A stretch of DNA of 64,000 nt from contig CBDEHK010000001.1 in NCBI GenBank assembly GCA_965238305.1, forward strand, positions 3,720,001 to 3,784,000, written 5' to 3'. Below the pieces are notes generated by a model that did not search any database, was not told the DNA's origin, and saw nothing but the letters and a program-made list of their open reading frames with translations. The translations under genes were made by a program, and so were the position numbers. Positions within the stretch are counted from its first letter, which is position 1. The number at the start of each line of letters is the position of its first letter. Positions 1 to 8,671 of the stretch are shown piece after piece. Source of the DNA: CBDCGJ01 sp965238305 (GTDB taxonomy: Bacteria > Pseudomonadota > Alphaproteobacteria > GCA-2731375).

Positions 1-1
1 T

Positions 2-445
2 GCGGATCGTCAGTATTTGATGGGCGGGCGCCCATGTTTTGGTGATTTTGGTGTCTGGGCACAGCTTTATGAAATGACCCTTGATCCAACCCCAAGCGCT
101 ATCATCAAAACCGAAGCACCGAATGTTTGGGATTGGATTCAACGCATGTTGAACCCGAAAGTCGAAGGCGAATTTGAAACTTGGGAAAGTTTGAAGCTGG
201 GCCTCATGCGCATCCTGGAAGACGAAGTCGGCGGCTTGTTCCTGCCTTGGAGCCGAGCCAACGCGAAAGCGCTTGAAGCTGGCGAAGATACCTTCACCGT
301 TGAATTGGAAGGGAAATCGTTTAGCCAGGATACCCAAAAATATCACGCCCGCTCGCTCGGCGTTTTGCTTGCCAAATATCAAGGCATCAGTGACAAAGCT
401 GCGCTTGATCCTATTTTGCAATCTACCGGTTGCTCGCTTGCGTAA
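2..445 (+). CDS. Glutathione S-transferase family protein, C-terminal part (5' truncated by window)
   Basis: The reading frame is open from base 2 to a TAA at 443-445, giving 147 residues of a protein that begins upstream of the window. The stretch YLMGGRPCFGDFGVWAQLY is the typical start of the alpha-helical C-terminal domain of the GST fold, where a tyrosine-leucine-x-gly-gly pattern precedes the conserved Asp of the N-capping box. The thioredoxin-like N-terminal domain with the glutathione-binding site is outside the window, so neither enzymatic class nor substrate can be judged. The TTG at 17 is internal to the domain and is not a start. It lies 59 bases ahead of the beta-oxidation gene and may be co-transcribed with it. 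Confidence 0.75.
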   Translation, partial: ADRQYLMGGRPCFGDFGVWAQLYEMTLDPTPSAIIKTEAPNVWDWIQRMLNPKVEGEFETWESLKLGLMRILEDEVGGLFLPWSRANAKALEAGEDTFTVELEGKSFSQDTQKYHARSLGVLLAKYQGISDKAALDPILQSTGCSLA

Positions 446-504
446 ATAGTTTTCTCCGGCATTCGTCCGGATATTTGTTTTATTTTCAGAAAGGAAGAAG
501 ATTA

Positions 505-2589
505 ATGACCGCAGTTACCGATATGGTCGACTATGAAGTCACCGACGAGGTTGGCGTTCTGACAATTAAGAACCCACCTGTCAACGCCTTAAGTCAAGGG
601 GTCCGCCAAGGCCTAAAAGATGGCCTGCAGATGGCTTTGGATGCGAATAATGTGAAAGCAGCTTTGATCATTTGCGACGGCCGTACTTTTATTGCCGGCG
701 CCGATATCACTGAATTTGGCAAACCTCCACAAGAACCAGGCTTACATGGTGTTTTGGACGCGATGGAAAACGCCAACAAACCGGTTGTTGCCGCGATCCA
801 TGGCACTGCCTTGGGCGGCGGTCTGGAAACCGCGCTGGCTTCCCATTATCGGGTTGCCGACGCAAAAGCACGCTTTGGTCTGCCGGAAGTGAAACTCGGG
901 CTTTTGCCGGGCGCCGGTGGGACGCAACGTCTGCCGCGTGTGATGGGCGTGGAAAAAGCCCTTGATATGGTCACGACCGGCAATATGATTGGCGCCAAAG
1001 TAGCGCTTGAAAACGGCTTAATCGACGAGATCGTCGACGACTTGAAAGCCGGCGGCATCGCTTTCGCCAAAAAAGTCGCCGCTGAAGGTGGTCCGTTAGT
1101 CAAAATTCGCGACCGCGACGATAAGCTGGAAGCGGCCCGCGCCAATCCCAGTCTGTTCGATGATTATCGCAAGAAAAACGCCAAGCGTATGCGAGGCTTT
1201 GAAGCGCCGGAAGCGAATGTGAAATGCATCGAAGCTGCGGTGAACAAACCTTTCGACGAAGGCCTGAAATTTGAGCGCGATGAATTCACAAAACTGATGA
1301 AGGGTAACCAATCCGCGTCGCAGCGTTATTTCTTTTTCGCTGAACGGGAAGCTGCGAAAATCCCGGACGTTGGCAAAGACGTTGAACAAATTCCGATAAA
1401 TAAAGCTGCGATCATCGGCGGCGGCACCATGGGTGGCGGAATAGCGATGAATTTCGCTAATGCCGGAATTGCGGTGACGATGGTAGAAGTCTCCGACGAA
1501 GCATTGGCACGTGGTTTGGGCATCATCCAACGCAACTATGACAACACCGCCAAAAAAGGCCGGCTGACACAGGCTCAAGTCGATGAACGCATGGCGTTGA
1601 TTTCGGGAGTTACCAGCAAGCAGGAAATTGGTGACGCGGACATCGTTGTCGAAGCGGTGTTCGAAAATATGGAATTAAAAAAATCCATATTTGCTGAGCT
1701 CGACGGCATCATGAAAGAGGGCGCAATTCTAGCCACTAATACCTCTGCTTTGGATGTGAACGAAATTGCTAGCGCCACGAAACGGCCGGAAATGGTCATC
1801 GGCACCCACTTCTTCAGCCCGGCAAACGTTATGCGTTTGGTGGAGGTTGTACGCGGTGATGCCACCAGCAAGGAAGTCATCGCCACATGCATGGCTCTGG
1901 CGAAGAAGATCGGTAAAGTCGCGGTGCTTTGCGGCGTCTGTCATGGTTTCATCGGTAATCGCATGCTATATGGTCGCGGTGTCCAGGCCAACAAAATGAT
2001 CCTGGAAGGCGCCCCGCCACAAGACGTCGACAAAGTCTTGTTCGACTTCGGGTTCCCGATGGGCCCCTTTGCGATGAGCGATCTGGCCGGTCTTGATATC
2101 GGTTGGAATAAAGACACGACATCATCGTCTACGGTACGCGAAATTCTCTGTGAGATGGACCGCCGCGGCCAAAAAACCAGCGCTGGTTTTTACGACTATA
2201 AACAAGGCGATCGCACGCCGATTCCGAATGCGGAAGTGCAAGCGATCATCAAGAAATTTGCCGAAGAACGGCAGATAATTCAGCGCGATGTCAGCGATCA
2301 AGAAATTCTGGAACGCTGCTTGTTCCCGATGGTCAATGAAGGAGCCAAAATCCTGGCGGAAGGTATTGCCATTCGCCCGAGCGATATCGACGTCGTCTGG
2401 ATATATGGTTATGGCTGGCCGATATATACGGGCGGCCCGATGTTCTGGGCTGATAGTTACGGCCTCGACAAGCTGTTGGTGAAGATGAAGGAATATCACG
2501 CTGAGCATGGTGATGAATTCAAACCCGCAAAATTAATCGAAGACCTGGTCGCGGACGGTAAAAGCTTCGCCGATTTTGTCGCCGGTTAA
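505..2589 (+). CDS. Bifunctional enoyl-CoA hydratase / 3-hydroxyacyl-CoA dehydrogenase (FadB/FadJ type)
   Basis: This 694-residue protein joins two beta-oxidation activities that hydrate 2-enoyl-CoA and oxidise L-3-hydroxyacyl-CoA with NAD. Residues about 5-190 form the crotonase domain, with the oxyanion-hole segment AGADI and the two catalytic glutamates in GGGLETALA and LPEVKLGLLPG. From about 300 the dehydrogenase NAD fold shows GGGTMGGG, then the catalytic histidine in GTHFFSPANVMRL, followed by two C-terminal helical domains. The ATG at 505 is preferred because AAGGAAGAAG lies just upstream; an in-frame extension to 430 would overlap the GST gene and adds no recognisable residues. A strong terminator follows. 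The thiolase partner is not in the window. Chain-length specificity cannot be told from sequence. Confidence 0.93.
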   Translation: MTAVTDMVDYEVTDEVGVLTIKNPPVNALSQGVRQGLKDGLQMALDANNVKAALIICDGRTFIAGADITEFGKPPQEPGLHGVLDAMENANKPVVAAIHGTALGGGLETALASHYRVADAKARFGLPEVKLGLLPGAGGTQRLPRVMGVEKALDMVTTGNMIGAKVALENGLIDEIVDDLKAGGIAFAKKVAAEGGPLVKIRDRDDKLEAARANPSLFDDYRKKNAKRMRGFEAPEANVKCIEAAVNKPFDEGLKFERDEFTKLMKGNQSASQRYFFFAEREAAKIPDVGKDVEQIPINKAAIIGGGTMGGGIAMNFANAGIAVTMVEVSDEALARGLGIIQRNYDNTAKKGRLTQAQVDERMALISGVTSKQEIGDADIVVEAVFENMELKKSIFAELDGIMKEGAILATNTSALDVNEIASATKRPEMVIGTHFFSPANVMRLVEVVRGDATSKEVIATCMALAKKIGKVAVLCGVCHGFIGNRMLYGRGVQANKMILEGAPPQDVDKVLFDFGFPMGPFAMSDLAGLDIGWNKDTTSSSTVREILCEMDRRGQKTSAGFYDYKQGDRTPIPNAEVQAIIKKFAEERQIIQRDVSDQEILERCLFPMVNEGAKILAEGIAIRPSDIDVVWIYGYGWPIYTGGPMFWADSYGLDKLLVKMKEYHAEHGDEFKPAKLIEDLVADGKSFADFVAG

Positions 2590-2614
2590 AATTTCGTTAG
2601 CTTGTGAAATTGGA

Positions 2615-2650
2615 GCCGGGCGGTTGTTGTGACCGCCCGGCTTTGTTTGT
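2615..2650 (+). terminator. Rho-independent terminator after the beta-oxidation gene
   Basis: A perfect 10-bp stem (GCCGGGCGGT at 2615-2624, ACCGCCCGGC at 2632-2641) with a 7-base loop is followed by a T-rich run at 2642-2650. It lies 25 bases after the stop codon and 13 bases before the next start, so it separates the two transcription units. Confidence 0.88.
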
Positions 2651-2662
2651 TAGGATCGTTTC

Positions 2663-3430
2663 ATGTCATTCAGAGCGCTTATCAAAAATTCCGGCCTCAA
2701 AGTCGGCACCATGGTGACGGAGTTTGCAACACCGGGGATCGGTCACATATTGAAGGCCGCGACCCTCGATTACGTTTTCCTGGATATGGAGCATTCGAGC
2801 TTTGGAATTGACATCTTGAAATCGAGTTTGCGTTATTTTGAGGCGGCTAATCTTCCAGTCATCGTACGGCCGCCGTCGAAAGCGCAACATCATATTTCCC
2901 GTGCCCTGGATGCCGGTGCGGAAGCCCTTCTACTTCCTATGGTCGGCTCAGGGGAAGAAGCTGCTGAATTGGTCAAACGGCAAAAGTATCCACCGCTTGG
3001 CTATCGCGGTGTCGGCCTGGGCATGGCGCATGATCATTATTCTGGCGGAGAACCGAGGAAGAAGTTGCGTGCCCTCAACAAACGCAATGTCTTCTTTGCA
3101 TTGGTTGAAACCGTTGCTGGGTTAGAAAATGTCGAAGCAATCGCCAGCACCAATCATGTTGATGGTCTATGGATCGGCCATTTCGACCTGTCGGCTAGTA
3201 TGGGTATTCCAGGCGCATTCACGGATCGCCGATTTACCGCAGCGTTGAAGAAAATTGGTGCAGCCGCAGCGCGCAACAACATTCCGGTCGGTCAATTGGT
3301 TGCAAACACCGGGGATGGCGTGAAAAGATACCAACAGGGAACCGACTTGATCTGTTATAGCGGCGATGCTGCCTTGCTCAAGCAAGCAGTTATGCAAGGG
3401 GCAACAGCGATCCGCAGCAAATGCAACTAA
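2663..3430 (+). CDS. HpcH/HpaI family aldolase (class II pyruvate/oxo-acid aldolase)
   Basis: The 255-residue product matches the usual length of HpcH/HpaI aldolases, metal-dependent TIM-barrel enzymes that reversibly cleave 4-hydroxy-2-oxo acids to pyruvate and an aldehyde. Visible family features are the DMEHSSF segment carrying the catalytic histidine, the arginine in IVRPPSK, the metal-binding glutamate in FALVETVAGLENV and the metal-binding aspartate in GHFDLSASMG. The true substrate is unknown; members act on aromatic-ring cleavage products, rhamnonate or glucarate derivatives. It is followed after 23 bases by a 2-hydroxyacid dehydrogenase on the same strand, so the two are probably one operon, and a shared sugar-acid or hydroxy-acid pathway is my inference. 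Confidence 0.88.
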   Translation: MSFRALIKNSGLKVGTMVTEFATPGIGHILKAATLDYVFLDMEHSSFGIDILKSSLRYFEAANLPVIVRPPSKAQHHISRALDAGAEALLLPMVGSGEEAAELVKRQKYPPLGYRGVGLGMAHDHYSGGEPRKKLRALNKRNVFFALVETVAGLENVEAIASTNHVDGLWIGHFDLSASMGIPGAFTDRRFTAALKKIGAAAARNNIPVGQLVANTGDGVKRYQQGTDLICYSGDAALLKQAVMQGATAIRSKCN

Positions 3431-3453
3431 CTACAGCACAATAGGAAAAAAAG

Positions 3454-4479
3454 ATGACCAAATTCCGTGTCGGCATCAGCCCCACATTGACCCAGCCGGA
3501 TGGTACAAAACCTTTTCCCGCCTATGACCTAAGTGATTTGGAAGCCGATCCTGGGTTTGAGATTGAGACGTATCAGGTAGATCGACAACTGAAACCGGAA
3601 GACATCGCGAAATTCGACGCTCTTGTTTTAATGGGTGAAATCATGGCGGCCGAAAGCTTTCCTGAAAATGGCAGGCTTAAGGTTATCGGCCGTATGGGTG
3701 TCGGTTATGATACGGTTGATGTTCAGGCCTGCACCGACAACAATGTGGCTTTGACAATAACACCGGAATCTGCCCGCCGGCCTATGGCGCAAGCTGGGTT
3801 GACCTTGATCTTGGCGCTGGCAGGTAAATTATTGGTCAAAGATCGGATGACACGCCGTGGGCCGGGCGGCTGGGCCGAACGAACCGAACATCATGGCCTG
3901 GGTTTACATGGGCGTACCCTTGGCATTATCGGGGTCGGCAACATCGGAAAAGAAATGTTGAAAGTCATTGAACCTTTTGGCATGCGTGTCGTCGGTTTTG
4001 ATCCGGCCCATAGCGCCGACGAAGCGCGGTCAATGGGGTATGAGCATATGGCGACGGGGGATGTCTTTCGGGAAGCTGATTTCCTGACCCTGCATTGTCC
4101 GTTGAACGAAGATACCCGGCATCTGGTGAACGCAGAGCGATTGGCACTTATGAAGCCGGGCGCCTATGTGATCAATACGTCGCGCGGTCCGGTCGTGGAT
4201 CAAAATGCTCTGACGGAGGCTTTATTGTCCGGTACCGTTGCCGGCGCAGCCCTAGATGTATTCGATCCGGAGCCCTCGATGGCAGACGAGCGCCTGAACC
4301 AAATGGACAATGTCATTCTGACGCCGCACGCGATGGGTTGGACAGATCATATGTTTTGGGAAATGGCCAAAGCTAATATGACAGCCTTCCGCGCCGTTGC
4401 TCATGGCGAAAACCCTGCTCATGTCGTCAATATTGATGTACTAAACAAATCTGAATTTCAGAGTAAAATCAACGGATAA
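3454..4479 (+). CDS. D-isomer-specific 2-hydroxyacid dehydrogenase
   Basis: This 341-residue NAD(P)-dependent oxidoreductase interconverts a 2-hydroxyacid and a 2-oxoacid. The nucleotide-binding Rossmann domain has GIIGVGNIGKEM near residue 155, the catalytic arginine sits in INTSRGPVVDQ, the glutamate in ALDVFDPEP and the catalytic histidine in ILTPHAMGW. The N- and C-terminal parts form the substrate domain. An AGGAAAAAAAG stretch before the ATG serves as ribosome site. It lies 23 bases after the aldolase gene and converges on the small gene at 4495-4793. Phosphoglycerate or glyoxylate/hydroxypyruvate reductase activity are both possible; it lacks the C-terminal ACT domain seen in long SerA proteins. 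Confidence 0.9.
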   Translation: MTKFRVGISPTLTQPDGTKPFPAYDLSDLEADPGFEIETYQVDRQLKPEDIAKFDALVLMGEIMAAESFPENGRLKVIGRMGVGYDTVDVQACTDNNVALTITPESARRPMAQAGLTLILALAGKLLVKDRMTRRGPGGWAERTEHHGLGLHGRTLGIIGVGNIGKEMLKVIEPFGMRVVGFDPAHSADEARSMGYEHMATGDVFREADFLTLHCPLNEDTRHLVNAERLALMKPGAYVINTSRGPVVDQNALTEALLSGTVAGAALDVFDPEPSMADERLNQMDNVILTPHAMGWTDHMFWEMAKANMTAFRAVAHGENPAHVVNIDVLNKSEFQSKING

Positions 4480-4494
4480 CATAAAATATCTAAT

Positions 4495-4793
4495 CTAAAT
4501 TCGCATGAATAAATATTCTTCGTTCGGATCTAGATTACCAACAACGTAAACAAGCTCGTCGCGGATTTGTTCCGCTGAATTATGCTCACGTAACGTCATC
4601 ATCACAAATGACAAGGTCGTGCGTGCCATAGTATCTAAAGTAATACGAATATCCGCCGCGTCCGCCAGGACGGTTTCATAATGTTTCTTAACTATCGGAC
4701 TTGGCCCCGCCGTAATTTCGTCTCCTGTAAAATTTTGTTGATCGAGAATAACACGTTAATAGTTGAAATTGGACTAGATAGGTCTTGATCCAT
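4495..4793 (-). pseudogene. Small conserved-looking gene broken by a one-base frameshift (unrecognised product)
   Basis: On the minus strand an ATG at 4793, preceded by AAAGG, opens a frame (MDQDLSSPISTINVLFSINK...) that hits TAG at 4692-4694. A second frame, -1 relative to it, is open without any ATG, GTG or TTG near its beginning and runs to TAG at 4495-4497 (...VKKHYETVLADAADIRITL..., ending NEEYLFMRI). Adding one G to the G4 run (C4 on the plus strand, 4705-4708) joins both into about 99 residues, R-R-G-P-S-P across the joint. The alternative is an independent 73-residue gene starting at ATT 4716 behind AGGAGA. I do not recognise the family. Cause may be an assembly error, a true lesion or programmed frameshifting. 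This fills most of the 385-base gap between flanking genes. Confidence 0.5.
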
Positions 4794-4863
4794 GACACCT
4801 TTGACCCTACTTAGTTTAGATATGTTCACTTTTTGTTTTCAGTTCTAATTGGGAGTAGTCCCC

Positions 4864-6387
4864 TTGGACGCCTATGTCATTGACATTTTTGATATCGCCG
4901 GTAATGCTGAAGCGCGCGTTGGCAAAACGATTATCGCACGAACAAATTCCGCGCGTCTGATGCGAGAAACGGTTGTTGGCAATGCGGTCTATTTTCCGAA
5001 ATCAGACATCCGAACCGAATTTCTTGTCCCCAGCACGACCAAAACATTTTGTCCTTTCAAAGGAACGACAAGTTATTGGTCGATTGTTTTACCGAACGGT
5101 ACGGTAATCGAGGATGCTGGCTGGAGCTATGACCGGCCACTCATTGAAGCGAAAGAAGTCGATAATCATATTGCCTTCGATGAAAACAAAGTCTCGGTCG
5201 CAGCGAAAACCGGCGAGTTCATAACCGACGCCGATGATGATCACGACGACGATTTTACCAATTGGCTGTTGAACCAGGCGTGGATTGCACCTTCACCAGA
5301 AGATTTTGTCAAAGCCCTGTCAGAACAATTTGTTGCTCTAGGCATTCCCGTAAAACGCATGAACGTCGCCCTGTGGAGTTTGCATCCAGAAATGGTCGGG
5401 CGAAATTATACCTGGTGGCGAGGCATAGACGAAATTAGTGTGTTCGACTTGCCGATGGGCGTTATGCAACGAGAAGAATTCCTCAACAGCCCTACTCTCT
5501 ACGTCAGCGAGGGACGTGGTGGGGTGCGGCAGAGGTTGGACGATCCCAATCCTGAGTTTGAATTTTCAATAATGAAAGACCTGCGTGAAAAAGGTTGCAC
5601 GGACTATGTCGCCATGCCGCTTGTATTTTCGGACGGGATAAGCCATGTGCTGTCACTTGCCAGTGATACATCGGCGGGTTTTAGCACCGCTGATCTTGGC
5701 CGGATTTTTCTTCATTCAGGCGTCATCGCGCGAATATTTGAAGTCCATGTTCAGCGTCAAACGACCGCAAGCTTGTTGCAAACATATTTGGGTGCGCGCT
5801 CTGCAAAGCTCGTGTTATCAGGTGAGTTTCATCGCGGTGATGGTGACTCCATTGAAGCAGCCATATTATATTGCGATCTGCGTGGATCAACGCAGATGGC
5901 GGAACAGATGTCACGTCCTGACTTGCTAAAATCTTTGAACGGCTTTTTCGATATCGTTGTCGGTGAAGTCGAAGCGCAAGGTGGCGAAGTCTTGAAATTT
6001 ATCGGCGATGCGGTGCTCGCAATATTTCCGAACGACGACGACGCCGCTCAGGTCAGCACCAAAGCTGTAACTGCCGCCCAGGGGATTCTGGAAAATATTT
6101 CTCAGAGCAAATCTGCCAGCGGTGAACCGATGTCGTGCGTGGTTGCCCTACATTATGGTGAAGTCACCTACGGCAATGTCGGGGCGCAGGCGCGGCTCGA
6201 TTATACTGTCGCTGGTAAAGCCGTAAACGAAGTCGTCCGCCTGCAAGAACTCTGCAAGGTCGAGGGACGGGATTGTCTTATGTCAGACACAATTACCGAG
6301 CAGTTGGATATCGAAGGCGAACCACTTGGCGAGCATCGCCTGCGCGGCACTGGTCGGTTGCGTACAATCTATGCCCTCGCCTCCTAG
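4864..6387 (+). CDS. Class III adenylate/guanylate cyclase with N-terminal DUF427 domain
   Basis: This 507-residue protein makes a cyclic nucleotide, most likely cAMP. Residues about 1-115 look like a DUF427 domain (NAVYFPKSDIRTEFL, then TFCPFKGTTSYWSI). Residues about 130-310 resemble the sensor-like segment found before many alphaproteobacterial cyclases. The cyclase domain, about 330-500, has the metal aspartates D338 (LYCDLRGST) and D382 (KFIGDAVLAIF), lysine K378 and threonine T448 at the base-selecting positions, and N455/R459 as transition-state residues, a set expected for class IIIb adenylate cyclases. No membrane segment is visible, so it is probably cytosolic. TTG 4864 is chosen because GGGAG at 4851-4855 precedes it at good spacing. 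It is divergent from the frameshifted gene. Confidence 0.85.
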   Translation: MDAYVIDIFDIAGNAEARVGKTIIARTNSARLMRETVVGNAVYFPKSDIRTEFLVPSTTKTFCPFKGTTSYWSIVLPNGTVIEDAGWSYDRPLIEAKEVDNHIAFDENKVSVAAKTGEFITDADDDHDDDFTNWLLNQAWIAPSPEDFVKALSEQFVALGIPVKRMNVALWSLHPEMVGRNYTWWRGIDEISVFDLPMGVMQREEFLNSPTLYVSEGRGGVRQRLDDPNPEFEFSIMKDLREKGCTDYVAMPLVFSDGISHVLSLASDTSAGFSTADLGRIFLHSGVIARIFEVHVQRQTTASLLQTYLGARSAKLVLSGEFHRGDGDSIEAAILYCDLRGSTQMAEQMSRPDLLKSLNGFFDIVVGEVEAQGGEVLKFIGDAVLAIFPNDDDAAQVSTKAVTAAQGILENISQSKSASGEPMSCVVALHYGEVTYGNVGAQARLDYTVAGKAVNEVVRLQELCKVEGRDCLMSDTITEQLDIEGEPLGEHRLRGTGRLRTIYALAS

Positions 6388-6456
6388 CCTATAGACACTG
6401 TTGCCCTCTCTTTCGAACAATGCCAACTTACCCCCACATTTAGTGGAGAAAAATCG

Positions 6457-7308
6457 ATGACAAGTTGGCAGATTGGCGACGTGAAAATAACCCGAGTTGT
6501 GGAACTGGTGTCCGAGAGAGGAAACCGGTTCATTTTACCCATGGCAACAGCAGAAGCCTTGGAACCCTATCCCTGGTTAAAACCACATTTTGTCAATGCC
6601 GACGGCAAATTGATCTTAAGCATTCACGCGTTGATCGTTGAAACACCGGATCGCACCATCATGGTCGATACCTGCCTGGGTAATGATAAGAAACGCGACA
6701 TGCCGCTTTGGCACATGCGCGATGGGCCGTTTCTGGATGATATCGCCTCAGCCGGATACGCCCGAGACAGCATCGACATGGTTATGTGCACCCACCTGCA
6801 TGTCGATCATGTCGGTTGGAACACCATGTGGGATGGCGACAAATGGGTGCCGACTTTCCCTAACGCACGCTATTTGATGGCGGAAAAAGAATTCAACTAT
6901 TGGCGCGACAATCACGAAGATCCGGGTGATGCAGAATTATTCGGTGACAGTATCCAACCAGTGGTGGATGCTGGTCTTGTTGACCTTGTCGATCTGGAAG
7001 AACAAATCTGTCCGGAGATCAAACTGGAGCCAACTGTCGGACACACCCCTGGGCATGTCAGTTTGCACATCACATCAAAGGGTGAAGAAGCAATCATTAC
7101 AGGTGATTTTATGCATCACCCTTGCCAGATCGCACGACCCGATTGGTGTGCGACTGTGGATTATGATCAGACCCAAGCACATCAGACCCGGCTGGACTTT
7201 TTCCAGAAATATGCTGATCGACCGGTATTAATTATCGGTACTCACTTTGCAGGCCCCAGCGCCGGCCATCTTGTCCGCGACGGAGACGCTTATCGTTTGG
7301 ATGTTTAG
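6457..7308 (+). CDS. MBL-fold metallo-hydrolase (lactonase/quorum-quenching-like)
   Basis: The 283-residue protein has the metallo-beta-lactamase fold signature HLHVDH (H113, H115, D117, H118) followed by a histidine in GHTPGHVSLHI, an aspartate in ITGDFMHHPCQI and a terminal histidine in IGTHFAGPSAGHLV, the full dinuclear metal set. Overall length and the VDTCLGNDKKR segment resemble the AttM/AidC-like lactonase branch, but many members of this branch have unknown substrates, so lactonase activity is only a suggestion. There is no signal peptide. The start follows GTGGAGAAAAATCG. Its stop overlaps the stop of the convergent DUF3126 gene by four bases. It follows the cyclase by about 70 bases and could be read from the same promoter. 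Confidence 0.87.
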   Translation: MTSWQIGDVKITRVVELVSERGNRFILPMATAEALEPYPWLKPHFVNADGKLILSIHALIVETPDRTIMVDTCLGNDKKRDMPLWHMRDGPFLDDIASAGYARDSIDMVMCTHLHVDHVGWNTMWDGDKWVPTFPNARYLMAEKEFNYWRDNHEDPGDAELFGDSIQPVVDAGLVDLVDLEEQICPEIKLEPTVGHTPGHVSLHITSKGEEAIITGDFMHHPCQIARPDWCATVDYDQTQAHQTRLDFFQKYADRPVLIIGTHFAGPSAGHLVRDGDAYRLDV

Positions 7309-7532
7309 ATGACATCCGTAATGTGCGGCAGATCTTCGTCCAAGATCGTAACGTGGAGAGCGAAAGAAACTTCCCCTTCTTCGTCGTCACGGTATAAGGC
7401 ACCAAAAAATTCTTCGCCAATCATCATTTCTACCGGCGCGTCCGGACTTTCCGCCGATATCAGTTTGATCTGATTGTTTGACAAAACTTTACGCAGATAG
7501 TGCTGAACCCGGGCGATTTCATTTTGATGCAT
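7305..7532 (-). CDS. DUF3126 family small protein
   Basis: The 75-residue acidic protein starts MHQNEIARVQHYLRKVL and contains MMIGEEFFGALYRDDEEGEVSFALHVTILDEDL, which I recognise as the small DUF3126 family restricted largely to alphaproteobacteria. Its function is unknown. A GAAAGAGAG purine-rich segment precedes the ATG at 7532. The gene converges on the MBL hydrolase with a four-base overlap and is divergent from the esterase gene that begins at 7647, so promoters for both probably lie in 7533-7646. No signal peptide, membrane segment or cysteine pair is seen. Confidence 0.85.
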   Translation of the reverse strand: MHQNEIARVQHYLRKVLSNNQIKLISAESPDAPVEMMIGEEFFGALYRDDEEGEVSFALHVTILDEDLPHITDVI

Positions 7533-7646
7533 AATTTGTACTCTCTCTTTCGCTGGCGCGGCGTTTTGAAGTTTTCAATCTGGGCACTTCCTATATGATG
7601 ATGTCCAGGACAGCAAGTGAAAGCCGCGTAAAATATTATCATATCG

Positions 7647-8606
7647 ATGGATTATAAGATGCCGTTGGACCCACAATGTGCCGCCTTAATCGAAGCGGTC
7701 AATAAAGCCGGCAACGCCTTTGAATTGAAAGGTATTGAAGGAGCCCGTCTGGCTTATAGTGCAACCACCAAACTATACCGTTCAAAAGGCCCGAATATGG
7801 CCAAAGTTCGCAATCGGGTCATGCCAGGACCGCAAAATACCAACTTGCCAGTGCGTATTTATAATCCTGTTAGTGTTGCGGAAGGCGACAAAAATTTGCC
7901 GGTGCTGGTATTTTTCCATGGTGGCGGTTGGGCGGTCGGTGATCTTGATACGCATGACCATGTCTGCCGGGAAATGGCCCATCGGTCATCCTGTGTCGTG
8001 ATTTCAGTCGGTTACCGGATGGCGCCAGAATTTCCGTTTCCGGCTGCTATCGACGATTGCGTGGCAGCGTTAACTTGGGTCGGTGACAATGCGGCTGTCT
8101 TAGGCTGCGATAGATCCCGCATCGCCATCGGCGGCGACAGCGCCGGCGGTAATCTGGCCGCTGTAGTTGCACGTCGCAATCGGGATCGTAAGGGACCGGA
8201 AATTCTGCTTCAGTTGTTGATCTATCCGGCAACGGATTTTGGCGCTGACACGCCTTCAATTCGCGAAAATGGCGACGGATATATCTTGACAAAAGCGGCG
8301 ATGGACCATTTTCGCGGACTTTACCTTGAAGATGACGCGGAATGGATGTCGCCTTATGCTTCTCCCTTGCTTGCAGACGATTTTGAGAATTTACCACCGG
8401 CTTTTGTCGTAACGGCGGAATATGATCCCTTACGGGATGAAGGCAAAGCTTACGCGGACAAACTCTCCGCTGCCGGTGTTCCGGTATGCTACCAATGTTA
8501 TGGCGGCATGATCCATGGATTTTTTCGTATGGGTGGCCTTGTCGACAAGGTGACAATCGCACTGGACGACGCTGCGATGGCTTTACGAAAAGCATTTTCG
8601 GCGTAG
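7647..8606 (+). CDS. Alpha/beta hydrolase, hormone-sensitive-lipase family (esterase)
   Basis: The 319-residue protein carries the HSL (family IV) esterase marks: the oxyanion motif FFHGGGWAVGD near residue 92, the nucleophile serine in GGDSAGGNLAAVVARR near 160, an aspartate in TAEYDPLRDEGKAYADKL and the histidine in GMIHGFFRMGG. Such enzymes hydrolyse short-chain acyl esters. Two starts are possible, ATG 7647 and ATG 7659 (MPLDPQCAAL); related proteins often begin MPLDPQ, so the second may be correct, and neither has a clear ribosome site. No secretion signal. It stands alone between DUF3126 and the exonuclease gene and its physiological substrate cannot be inferred. Confidence 0.9.
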   Translation: MDYKMPLDPQCAALIEAVNKAGNAFELKGIEGARLAYSATTKLYRSKGPNMAKVRNRVMPGPQNTNLPVRIYNPVSVAEGDKNLPVLVFFHGGGWAVGDLDTHDHVCREMAHRSSCVVISVGYRMAPEFPFPAAIDDCVAALTWVGDNAAVLGCDRSRIAIGGDSAGGNLAAVVARRNRDRKGPEILLQLLIYPATDFGADTPSIRENGDGYILTKAAMDHFRGLYLEDDAEWMSPYASPLLADDFENLPPAFVVTAEYDPLRDEGKAYADKLSAAGVPVCYQCYGGMIHGFFRMGGLVDKVTIALDDAAMALRKAFSA

Positions 8607-8671
8607 GAAGATGAAGATTTGGATTTGGTAATAACTAGTACAACTTTGTTGCCTGTGGAATACTCACTGTC

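Noticed and set aside
1096..1578. Long antisense frame (160 codons) inside the beta-oxidation gene
   Set aside because: It lies wholly opposite a well-supported gene, has no recognisable domain and its composition looks like the shadow of codon bias.
4801..4830. TTGACC with AT-rich stretch as cyclase promoter
   Set aside because: The best -10-like hexamers lie at spacing of about 11 or are poor at 17, so I do not list it.
8047..8595. 182-codon antisense frame inside the esterase gene
   Set aside because: Arg/His/Pro-rich shadow translation without motif or ribosome site; the forward gene has all catalytic motifs.
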